Assembly (NCBI GenBank): GCA_029224185.1
Contig: CM055211.1
Span: 8,154,917-8,218,916, forward strand
Length of the DNA: 64,000 nucleotides
Origin: Karalla daura
Taxonomy: Eukaryota > Chordata > Actinopteri > Chaetodontiformes > Leiognathidae
Direction: 5' to 3'
In this document: one piece after another, positions 54,803-64,000 of the stretch
How positions within the stretch are numbered: position 1 is the first letter of the stretch
Layout: each line of letters begins with the position of its first letter
Program-made: the position numbers and the translations under genes
The notes under the pieces: model-generated
The model's input: only the letters and a program-made list of their open reading frames with translations
The model's database searches: none
Told to the model about the DNA's origin: nothing

Positions 54803-55446
54803 CTAGGACATGACCCCGAATACTGGGTTGTGGCGGCAGATGCTCGGCCCGATCTCCTCGTAGTCTTTCTTGGTGTGGCACACTTGGTAAAATTCAGGCT
54901 GGAGAGGCGAGGAAAGAAGAGGCAAGTTACACTTTGGAACAAATATTCAATTTAGTCAAAATTACACAGTGCTTCAACAGTGAATCTGGTGGATTTGAAC
55001 CTCCCAGAGGGATGGATGAAGTTTGTCAATAAAGCCGCTTTAATACTCACAGTGGACGCCAGCATTGATCCTCCGAACCAGACCGCGTACCTCTGCATGT
55101 GGTGGGTGATGACCTGCACATCGATGGGCTTGGGCTGCAAAACGAGAGCGACAGCAAGGAGAAAATCACACATCCTGCTGTGATCACATACAGCTGCTAT
55201 TCACTGAGGAGGAGGAAGACGTGAAATGAAAGCTCCTTCCTCTTTGCTCACCTTCAGTTTGCCTCCGCTCAGCTCTTCGCTCATTTTCAGTCGTGCGTCC
55301 ACGGTCCTCTTCAGGTCCCTCTGCAGGCGCCGGCCGAAGTCCCTGAACATGGTGGAGCCTCCGGACAGCACGATGTTCTGCAGCATGAAGACCAAAGGTG
55401 AATCAGTCTGAGAAAGCAGGCCAGGCAGGCCGGACCGGACCAGGCC

Positions 55447-55483
<37 letters not shown>

Positions 55484-58320
55484 CTTGTAGAGCGGGCGGC
55501 GGACGTCGATGGGACAGTTCTGGATGACCTCGTCCACCACCTCTGAGATGGGCTGAGTGAAGTCTGGGTTGGCGAACTAGAGCAGACGGAACAGAGCAGA
55601 TGAGGATTCAGGAAGGAGCTTCCAGAGCAGACGTTGCCCCCCCCCCTCAGAGCAGCGACCGCTCTCACCTCGGGGTGGAAGAAGATCTCGGGGCCCAGGA
55701 AGCGCTCGTAGCCCACGTCGATGGTGAACTCCTTCTTGGTGATGGCGTTGATGCCCGTGTACTGTTTGATCCACTTGGAGCCGTCTGTGTCGTACTTGTT
55801 GAACTCCTTGACCAGGTCGGGACAGACGTAGCTGAACCGCTCCTGAAACAACACACAGCATACGGACGTCCTGTCAGTGGAGCAGAAGACGTTCAGCTCT
55901 CACTCCTGAGAACCTGCTGCTGGGTTTCTATCGCTTATTGTGTTTATTTCCCAGTGAGGCACATGTTATATATATTTATTACTGCACACATCTGTAGTCC
56001 CTGAGGCAGCTGTGAAGTTCAGCACATTAATGAGTGAAGAAAGCAGAGTTTCAGATGGTGATTAAGATGCATTGCTGTTTGTTGCTACACTGCCATCTAG
56101 TGGCCAAATGGAGAAAGTGCAAGCACATCCTGTTTCTGCACATTCTCACACTTTAGACTGAGCCGGGCTGAGGTGTCAAATCTGACCAGAGTGTGAGAGC
56201 ACTCATATAGCCATTACTCACACAGCTATTACAGTCACTGGCACTATTTATATAAGAGCTTCCCAGCAGACTCCTTTAGCATGGGCTGGATGGGACACTG
56301 ACCTTGACGGCTTTGGCTGTCTCCAGGGACTGCTCCGGGGGGATGCCCACCTCCCGCTCCCTCAGCAGCTGCTGGGTGAAGTACGTGATGTCCCGGCCGG
56401 CGATGGGGATGTGCTTAATGCAGCTGCCGATGACGTAGCCTTCAGCCTGGGGTACGAACAGAAGCCGATCAGAGCTGGGAGAGCGTGACTAACGAGGAGG
56501 AGGAGGGGAGGAGGAAGAGCAGCGCTCACCACTGGGATGACGTGTGTGACTCCGTCCCCGCTGTCGATCACCGTGCCCGTCAGCGTGCGCTCTCCCACCT
56601 GTCTGGACGTCCAGGAGGCAGCCAGCGCCAGGACGGCCTGCAGCAACAAGCACAGAAACAACCAGACACAGGACTCAGTGACGCAACCCAGATGAAAACA
56701 GCTGCAGCCACATTTAGAGGATCGGATGATGACGACGCAGCAGCAGCAGCTAAATAAAGACAGCAGCAGACGGTGAAAAGAGGAAGTGAAAAGAAACATT
56801 TCCTCACTGAAACTCTGAGAGGAAACAACAGTTTAATCTGTAATTTTCCATGTTTCAAATGCTCTCCTAATGCCTGGGTCTGTTGTGAAAGGTACCTGAA
56901 CAGCGATGTAGAGGCCTGGGACGTTGAAGGACTCGAACATGATCTCTGCTGTGTACTCTCTGTTTTCTGGTGTGTTGAGGGGGGGTTCTGTCTGGAGGGA
57001 GACACACACACACACAACTGGTGTGAATACAAACACGTGACCCTTTATTTTCCTCATCTAGTGACGTTCAAGGGTCTGTGCATCCAGACAGCATCCAATG
57101 ATGCTGTAACTCAGCTCTCACCAAAAGGAAGTAGTGGTCTTCAGGTTCTGCCCGCAGATACTTGAAGATGACCTGCTCCATGAATCTCTCCATCAGGTCC
57201 CAGTCTTCCACGATGCCGTGACGGATGGGCCACTGGGAGAGAAGAGGAGAGAAAGACGTGAGTCTCATCTTAAACAGAATCAGATAAATCTCTGCTTCCC
57301 CACTGACCTTTGTTGCATACGATGGTTTGTCGATGGCTTCGTCCCCGATGTAGAAGTCCAGGTCGTCGACGCCCCTCATCATCCTGCGCTGGGCCTGGTC
57401 TCCCACCTTGGCAGATTCTTTGATGGCGATACCTGGACAGCAGTCACCACCGTGAGCACAATCCAAAAACAGAAACTCACTATGTAAACACATACAAAAA
57501 GACAGAGGAAGGAAGGCATTCTTTTCTTTGTCAACATATTTTTACATCTTTCAGGACTTTTTTCTATTTGTACTGGGGTCTTTAAACCCTGCAGATCTTT
57601 GACATTTCTCTCACTGGCCTGTGGGGAAACAGGAAGGTGACTTGAAACTGTCATCGTATTGCAAATCAAAGAGGAAGTCACCTTACTTGACTTCCACCAC
57701 ATGCACAGTTCAGTGTTGGAAAAAAATAACTTTCTACAACTGTAATGCAAACATGCATTGTATATATGTATGTGATATTAATCACAAATGCATCGAATGA
57801 TGTTATCAGACTGACTGACAGGTGTTTGTTTTCATGTACTTACATGATGGCATAATAAACTGAGGTTCTGTGTTGCCTGCATAACCAAGCTTTGTGTACC
57901 TGTAGAAGAGGGAGCAACGTGAGGACAAAGGTTTACACGCTGTGACATTTGCAGGAAATAACAAGAGGATAGATAAATGAGTAAGAGCCAAAACATTCAG
58001 GATGAAGTGATTTCTGTTTCAGGGGTTGTCCAGGAAGTGCTGTTAGCCTCCGAGGCTACCAGCTGCTAGCTGCACTAATAAATCTGAACAGAAGAGTTCG
58101 ATCGGACAGAATCTGAGTCCAGGCAGCTCCGGGGTCGAGCTGTGGGTTAAAGCCGGGCTGAGATTGCAGTCTGACGGCTGGAGCAGGCTGAGGTGTGGCT
58201 CAGCTGCGTTAGCTTCACTACTGGGCGTTAATGGGAGCAGGCTAATGCTAACTAGCAGCGGCTGCTACACACTCACCCTGTGCCACAGTCCACGACACAA
58301 GCCGGCAGCCGACCACCCAT
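54803..58320 (-). CDS. actr3: Actin-related protein 3 (Arp3), complete, 12 exons, 418 aa
   Basis: Arp3 is a core subunit of the Arp2/3 complex. With Arp2 it forms the pseudo-dimer that nucleates branched actin filaments at the cell cortex. Exons on the minus strand: 58320-58277, 57899-57844, 57432-57308, 57232-57122, 56991-56896, 56637-56530, 56446-56303, 55842-55669, 55576-55484, 55377-55252, 55134-55051, 54898-54803. All junctions are GT-AG, and the sum is 418 codons plus TAG, the length of human ACTR3. Actin-fold nucleotide-binding motifs are visible: [14 protein letters not shown] (phosphate 1), [11 protein letters not shown] (phosphate 2) and [11 protein letters not shown] (adenosine). 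[10 protein letters not shown] fits ACTR3, not ACTR3B. Residue 2 is Gly where human has Ala. Introns are short (0.1-0.5 kb); intron 9 begins with a CA repeat. Confidence 0.98.
55451..55480. repeat. (GT)15 microsatellite at the actr3 intron 9 donor
   Basis: On the coding strand the donor reads AAG/GTACACACAC, so the CA repeat starts inside the 5' splice site in a 106-bp intron. Confidence 0.95.
56091..56106 (-). promoter_or_regulatory. CTCF-like motif in actr3 intron 7
   Basis: Minus-strand reading GGCCACTAGATGGCAG fits the CTCF core. Orientation is opposite to the motifs in tmem182. Confidence 0.45.
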
Positions 58321-58700
58321 GTTCGCTCCGCGGGAGTCCGTCTATAGGCAGAGGAGTGAGGAGCCCGGGCCGAGGGGACGTATCGATCACCAACTGCTTC
58401 GATCCCCGCAGACTGAAGGGAGGAGTAGCTGCCACCGAGCGATCCGGGAGCGCTTCCGGGTTCTGCTGGAATTTCTTCTAGTGCAGAGTCAGCAGCTTCA
58501 CGAGCGCCACACCGACCCCAGAGGACACGAGAGGTACTGCAACTCTTTCAATTATTTTATTATGGAGGCCAAAAATCACATTAAAAGGTCCTCTCTGAAG
58601 AAATATCCTTTTATTTCGGTTTTGTTCTTTCAATCAGGCTCAAGTCATTTTCTTCTGTATTATGCACAACTATAAAATAATTAGAGATTATAGAGAATTA
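58321..58700 (-). promoter_or_regulatory. actr3: actr3 5' region
   Basis: GC-rich sequence with several CpG directly upstream of the start codon (58321-58460), as expected for a housekeeping CpG-type promoter. No TATA box is evident. The exact transcription start cannot be placed. Confidence 0.45.
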
Positions 58701-61700
58701 GAGATAGACAGGAAACACAACACAACATTTTTAAGTCTTTCTGAGGATTTATTTTTTCAGTGTATATGCATGCGTGCATATGCAGCCTGTGTTTGTGATG
58801 TCAATACACATTTTTATTCACACATACGACATACAAACCACAAATAAAATCTCTTTTGGGTCAGTGTCCGGCACAATGCTGCACTGCCTGCAGTCCTTTG
58901 TAATGATATTGTTCCTTCTTCAGAGGTTTTTCCACCGAGCAAAAAATAGCAACCAACCTCATCCCACTGAAGCGACTTCATCAGATGATATCAGTGATTT
59001 AGGTGCTATCAAAGCCCAGGACAAAATGCTCCTCACCCAGGCCAGCTGCACCGAGGCCCACTGATAAAGACGATATATATGAGCAGCAGGGAGCTCCAGG
59101 GCTCTATTCTGGCTCCAGAGCTCCTTCCACATTAGAGCCAATCCCGGAGCTGGAGAACATTGGTCCTTTGTCCTCAGGCAGACTCATCACTCACACCAGA
59201 GTCTTTTCAGCACCAGCCTCCCCTTGAAAAGCCCTTGGCCTCGCTGCTCCTGATAGAAGCAGCCCTCGTCTCCTGGCCGTGAAGCCAGGCCACTTGATGG
59301 AAAATCTCTATCAGGAACGGCGGCTGAAACTATTTGTTTCGACCTGGCGCCGCGGTTCACCGGGAGGTGACTCGAGAAAGAAGAAACGATTGTTGGTCTT
59401 TTGTGCTTTGTTTTTGTGCAGCTGAGCAACATCATCACAATGTGAACAGGCCTTATTTGTAACGTCCTTATCGGAGTAAAATTTAGAGATAAAGCAAAAG
59501 AAATCTCATTTTTAAGAAGAAATAATATGAAAGAGACTATAAAATGTAATTTGATCTTATCTAATCCGGCCCCAGACCTTTGAATCGCCCACACAGATCA
59601 GGTCTGTAAATGATTTAAACAGGTTTGTTCTGGGGCACGTTAAAGGGAGACGGTGGAACTTTTGCAAGTTAAAATGTCTCTGCACACATTTGAGGACATC
59701 TGAAGAAACTTCATGTCTCACCAGCATGTTCCTCTTTGGAGCTCATCAAACAGAGACGTGTGGTTTGCTGCAGACGCCTCAGGCTGCTGTGTGTTGCTGC
59801 TCTGAGTACAACAGCACGCTCTGCCTGGTCTGGGACGGAGTGTAAACATGCAGACAGACCTGTGGCGTGGTTGGACGGTGCTGCGCCGCTCCTCCGTAGA
59901 TTCCACTGTTTACTTATCTTTATTGCTGCTTCTCGCTGGAATGGAGGTCTGTATTCTCCCTGCTGGCTCATCAGATTTGTTGAATCGTTGCAGCTGCGCT
60001 TTCCTCAGGCCTCATCTTGTCTCATGTATAATACGTCTAATGGAGTCTGTAATTTTAATTCAGCCATCGAGTCGATAGCAGAAACGGCTGCATTGATGCT
60101 CGCCTGCATGAAGAACAGTAGGGACGAGCTCAGATTGATGAGAGCGATAGGCAGCGTGCGGCTGGAGTGTGTAATTGACCCTCTGGAGGCTCTGGACGCG
60201 TGTGTCCTGTTAGTCCCGCCATGCAAACACGCTGCCGCCCACGGCCCAGCAGGCCGATCGTTTCCCACTGGTTTCCAGTCCTCCCAGCCTGCCCCGGCCG
60301 AGCCCAGGAGCCCGGGTCCCTCGTCAACTCCAGTATTTCCGCCGGAGTGTAATGCCACTGTGTTTGCGTGGCCGTCATTAGAGCCAGCCAGAGGTGCGCC
60401 TTATTATTTTTAATAATCTCCTCTTTTTGCTGCTGCGTAATCCCCGGAGATCTGCGGTCGGCACTTTCCCCTCCTCGCTCGCCCGTCCTGACTCCTTCCT
60501 CCTCCTAATGATGCTCCGCCACACAGTCCCCCCCCCCCCCCCCACTGCTGAGGCCTGGCTGCTAACAGGCCCACGCTGTAGGATGATGTGTCGCCTGCTT
60601 CTCTTTGCTGCAACTTTTTAACTGGCGCCTGTAGGATTCATCCAGCCATCCTCCTCCTCCTCCTCCTCCTCCTCCTCTTTGGAATAAGCTCAATTTCACA
60701 ACACGCACATACGTATCCTCCACATTTGTCGACTCATCTGCATGTAAAGGATCTGCTGCTGATTACGCCCGATCTACATTCTGACAAAAAGCTTCATCTT
60801 CTCTTTCATACGAGCCTTTCTATCGGTTTCACTGGGGGGCCCGAGGTACTGAGAAATGCAGACACTTCGAAAAGAACAGAGAGACTCTCCTCTTTCATCC
60901 CAGCGTAAGAAATGCACTGCTAAAATAAATATACATGTCCACGCTCGCTGGCGGAAAGACTCAGAGGTTGCACCAAGAACAGAGTAATCAATAGGTGAGT
61001 GATTGCAACGGTTCCTCGCTGAAATAATTTGATTTCACTAATTTAATAAACACGCACACAGCTTTGTGAAGGTTACAAACGCAGGCGGAGCGTTCAGGCC
61101 TCAGCCTCCTCCCGTCCATCACCTGCAGAGGTCGATCTCATCTTCCCAGAGGAAAGAAGTCGACTCCTTCTCCCAAACCCGCCCGGCGCTCCTTATCTGA
61201 GGAGACGAGAACGTGGGGGCTGGAAATGCGGAAAACGTTTTTCTTTCTTTCTTGGCTCTAAAACAAACAGTGACAGAGGAGCTCGTCACCTGAACCCTAC
61301 GGGAACTCTCTGCGTCTCTCTGAGGGTTTTCACAGATCTTGTAATTCCTGGAGAAAGCAGCGATTACGCAGGCTGGCTCCTCAGACGGACCTAATGTGGC
61401 GCTAATTACCGCACTGGGAAAATGGAGAACGTTTCATTGGGACGCCTCCCACATTAATTAATTCTAATTAATTACCGACATCGTGGAGAGTCTGGGAGTT
61501 CGAGCGCAGCTGGGAAAACTCCCTGAAAGGAAGAGAGAATTGTGAGAAACGCAGACGTATGTGGGTAACAAAGCCCCCGATAACAGCTGAATAATTCATG
61601 GATGTTTGCTTTTTAAGGTTCCCACTCGACGAGAGGTGGAGGGAGCGACCAGACAAAAAGAATCTCTTTAATGAAGCGAGATGTCGGCGGGCAGAAGCTG
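58701..61700. other. Intergenic sequence between actr3 and lypd1, part 1
   Basis: No gene recognised. 59990-60200 is complex CNE-like sequence. A 225-codon plus-strand open frame (59736-60413) crosses it without any recognisable domain. Simple repeats: poly-C (about 60528-60544), CCT (60648-60676). 61380-61480 is rich in AATTA homeodomain cores. Confidence 0.55.
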
Positions 61701-61714
61701 GTTCAGAGTCAACG

Positions 61715-61720
61715 TTTATT
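61715..61720 (-). terminator. lypd1: Possible lypd1 poly(A) signal
   Basis: AATAAA on the minus strand about 1.37 kb past the lypd1 stop. It would give a long 3' UTR (61.7-63.09 kb) containing the CA array. Other signals further on are possible. Confidence 0.3.
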
Positions 61721-62902
61721 TACAGCACGTCAGCAGAACACGGCGGCACCAGGCGGAGCAGAAGAGAAAACACGTGTCAGGCGATGTGGAAACTTTCCTC
61801 TCGCTCTGAAAGTCTCGTTACTGTTGCAGGCACATCCATCACACACTAACTCAGGTCTAACACTGTACAGGTACGGAAAAGAGCAGAAGAACTGAACAAC
61901 AGTGTTGTAGAAGCAGTGGAATAGCAGGGATGCTTTTTCCAAAATGACCCTTGAGGCGTCTTCAGATTTGATCCTTAATGGAGAGAAACTCAAAGGGAAA
62001 CGTGTCTGACTTCACCTGAAGCGTTCTGCTTTTACTCTGATGCTGCACACAAATCACACTGATTTAGCGAAGGAATATGTAGGATAAATAACGTGATACC
62101 ACTAACGATAAAAGATGAATAAGCGACAATTGATGCCAATTAATACTGTGATATTCACATATAGATGAAGGAAAAGACCTCGGCACTGGTCGGATTAGTA
62201 AGATCCTCCTTTAAAGTGCAGATGAACGTGTGTTTTTCAGACAGACGGGCTCAAAGCAGCCAGGAGACAAAGCGCATGAAATAAAAAGCCTGGAGGAGTC
62301 GTTGCTCCACCATGACTTCCAGCAGCAGCATTTACAGCGTGTAATAACCAGAAAATAACTTCAGAGCAGGTTCTCCTTCTCTAAACGCTCCACTTCACAC
62401 AAAGCTAAGAAGCTGCGGCCTGGATGGTCCTTCAAGAGCGGAGAAAGAAAAGAAGACGTCTCAGAAAGCTTCCACCCCGCTCTCCCAGTGTCATTCTCAG
62501 TGATAACAGGGTCGGTTGTTTCTAGAGACGGGGCAGATAGAGACTCTCCCCCTGATCACAGCGTACCATATGAACCTGAAAAAGGACACGAAACGTCTTC
62601 GAAATAAAACCTCCTCAGACAGCGATTACACTGGTCACACATCAAGCTCTGTCTGCGGTTATCACTGGGGGGCGTTCATAGATAGATCGAGTTTAATTCT
62701 TTGCTTCTGTGATACACTGTCAGGAGGAGGAGGAGTACGAGGGGAGACTTGTGGGAGGAGGAGGGAGGAGGCGAGAAGGACCCGACCTGAACCTCCGACC
62801 CCTGAAGATGCTCATTACCGCTGTCAGCCTCCTCCTTCCAAAAGTGCAAACACGTTTCTCCTGCTTTGCTGAATTTGCAAGGACAACCTGATTTGCTCTG
62901 AC

Positions 62903-63015
62903 TCACACACACACACTTACACACACACACTCACACACACACACACACACTCACACACACACTCACACACACACACACACACACACAGTCACACACACAC
63001 TCACACACACACACT
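62903..63015. repeat. Compound (CA)n array with CTCACA interruptions
   Basis: About 110 bp of CA units broken by regularly spaced T (ACTCACAC). Probably within the lypd1 3' UTR. Confidence 0.95.
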
Positions 63016-63086
63016 CGTGACATCTGTTTACACCCTGGTTTAACCAGATCTAGCAGAGTATGTACAGCCGAGGGGAGCGTGTGTGT

Positions 63087-63325
63087 CTACGTGAGGGGGA
63101 GGAGCAGTGGGAGGAGGCTCAGGAGGAGCAGCCGGGCGGCCCCCCCGCAGGAGGAGGCGGCGGCGGCGGAGGGCACCGGCCTCTTCCTGCGGGGGCCGTT
63201 GCAGAGCGGCGTGCTGCAGCAGGTGATGCAGACGGAGTTGAGGCGGCCGGTGCAGAACTGCTGGTACCCGGAGGAGGCGATGAGGCAGGCCCCCGAGGAG
63301 GCGCACGACTTCCTGTAGTGGATCC
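63087..63325 (-). CDS. lypd1: LYPD1 (Lynx2) last coding exon, partial gene
   Basis: LYPD1 is a GPI-anchored Ly6/uPAR three-finger protein of neurons that modulates nicotinic acetylcholine receptors. After a TTCGCAG acceptor the exon encodes the second half of the three-finger domain: YRKSCASSGACLIASSGYQQ, FCTGRLNSVC, and the terminal CCSTPLCN signature shared by Ly6 domains. A basic stretch (RRKR), a small-residue region and a Leu-rich tail ending PLLLPLT and TAG follow, the expected GPI-attachment signal. The match to human LYPD1 through CNGPR is close. The upstream exons (signal peptide, first cysteines) are not seen in the remaining 675 bp and should lie beyond the window. Confidence 0.93.
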
Positions 63326-64000
63326 CTGCGAATAAAGAGAACACAAACAATAGAAAACACAGCGACTGGTCACGGAACATCTGATTTCTCCCCTGATGTA
63401 AGTGGGTTAGCGAGGGAAGATGGAACATGCGTATCAGAGCTGTGTGCTGGGCTCTTATTGCTCTGCGGGGTGATGGAGCTATTGACTTCCTGTCTGCTCT
63501 GATTAAATGATGTTTACCACAACTGTTTGTATGTTTGTGTGAAGCAGGAAAAACTCATCTTCCGCTGAACTTTTTATTGCGCTCCGGAGCCGCAGACTCC
63601 CTGATCGGATGACGCGTCTCCATCTGCCGCTGTGTTGTTCCAGCAGGTGTTTTATCACTGATGTTGCTTTCTTATTGAGTTATTTATCTTTTACACATGC
63701 AAAGAGAAAAAAAGCTTTCCAATTCAGCGGCCCCGGGCCGGAGCGTCGTGCTATCTGAAAAGTCTCTTTATTGATGGTAGATGGAGAGGAGATAGACTGA
63801 GCCCGGGCCGTTTGTCATATCGCTGCACTCTGCTCCCACGTCTGCAGGCGAAGCAGAAAATTAACATCTGCAGCCCCCGACTCAGAGTCCCGCTCAAGGA
63901 CGGCCCCGACCGGTGCAGCCGCAGGCGGCCCGGCCTCACACACCTCCAATTACACGACCGCCATGTCTGGAACCGCCGGCCACCTGCTCGCCGTCCTCGC
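63326..64000. other. lypd1: lypd1 last intron, to the window end
   Basis: No further exon is recognised. 63730-64000 is GC-rich with several CpG and CNE-like sequence. Likely intronic. Confidence 0.55.

Noticed and set aside
55201..55854. 217-codon continuous frame over actr3 exons 8-10
   Set aside because: An artefact of reading through introns 8 and 9; the spliced exons give the correct Arp3 sequence.
54803..58320. actr3 as the paralogue actr3b
   Set aside because: Diagnostic residues ([10 protein letters not shown] in exon 8, LLTEPPL across exons 4/5) follow ACTR3, where ACTR3B differs.

Overview
The window reads as nuclear DNA of a bony (teleost) fish. It carries vertebrate genes with short GT-AG introns, very dense microsatellites, a piggyBac-like transposon remnant and a retroviral pol remnant. 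There is no bacterial gene organisation, no rRNA gene and no CRISPR array. Three protein-coding genes are supported, all on the minus strand. From right to left they are the last exon of lypd1 (63087-63325), a complete 12-exon actr3 (Arp3, 54803-58320) and tmem182 (53630 down to a last exon at 34.2 or 31.8 kb). Layout: 1-31.64 kb is a gene desert with no exon I can recognise; it holds microsatellites and stretches of mixed AT-rich sequence that look like conserved non-coding elements. In human, the 3' side of TMEM182 also faces a large desert that leads to POU3F3, so this may be the same regulatory landscape (inference). From 31.65 to 34.65 kb there are two copies of the tmem182 last exon in about 510 bp direct repeats, with LTR-like and retroviral pol remnants between them. 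From 34.65 to 37.07 kb there is a diverged repeat module and a truncated piggyBac-like element with an 8-bp minisatellite. From 37.07 to 51.70 kb, inside the last intron of tmem182, lies a palindrome of nearly 15 kb: two arms of about 7 kb around a loop of about 360 bp, with a 100-bp N gap in the right arm. From 51.7 to 53.6 kb are a direct repeat and exons 4 to 1 of tmem182. Then come actr3 (54.8-58.3 kb), a non-coding stretch (58.3-63.0 kb) and the lypd1 tail. The palindrome is the most unusual part. Its arms contain convergent promoter-like modules (TATA boxes, six TGACGTCA palindromes, splice-donor-like sites, AATAAA signals), a hairpin followed by oligo-T, 0.9-1 kb polypyrimidine/polypurine minisatellites with a recurring tag of about 25 bp, and at least twelve tRNA-like modules with recognisable A and B boxes arranged as mirror images. 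CTCF-like motifs recur at both copies of the duplicated exon and in the palindrome repeats. The arms are similar but not identical. This argues against a trivial hairpin read artefact, but the N gap means the assembly should be confirmed. The three genes have unrelated jobs: branched-actin nucleation (Arp3), a claudin-fold membrane protein of muscle (TMEM182) and a GPI-anchored Ly6 protein of neurons (LYPD1). They are neighbours rather than a functional operon, although the actr3 poly(A) signal lies only about 290 bp from the tmem182 start codon.
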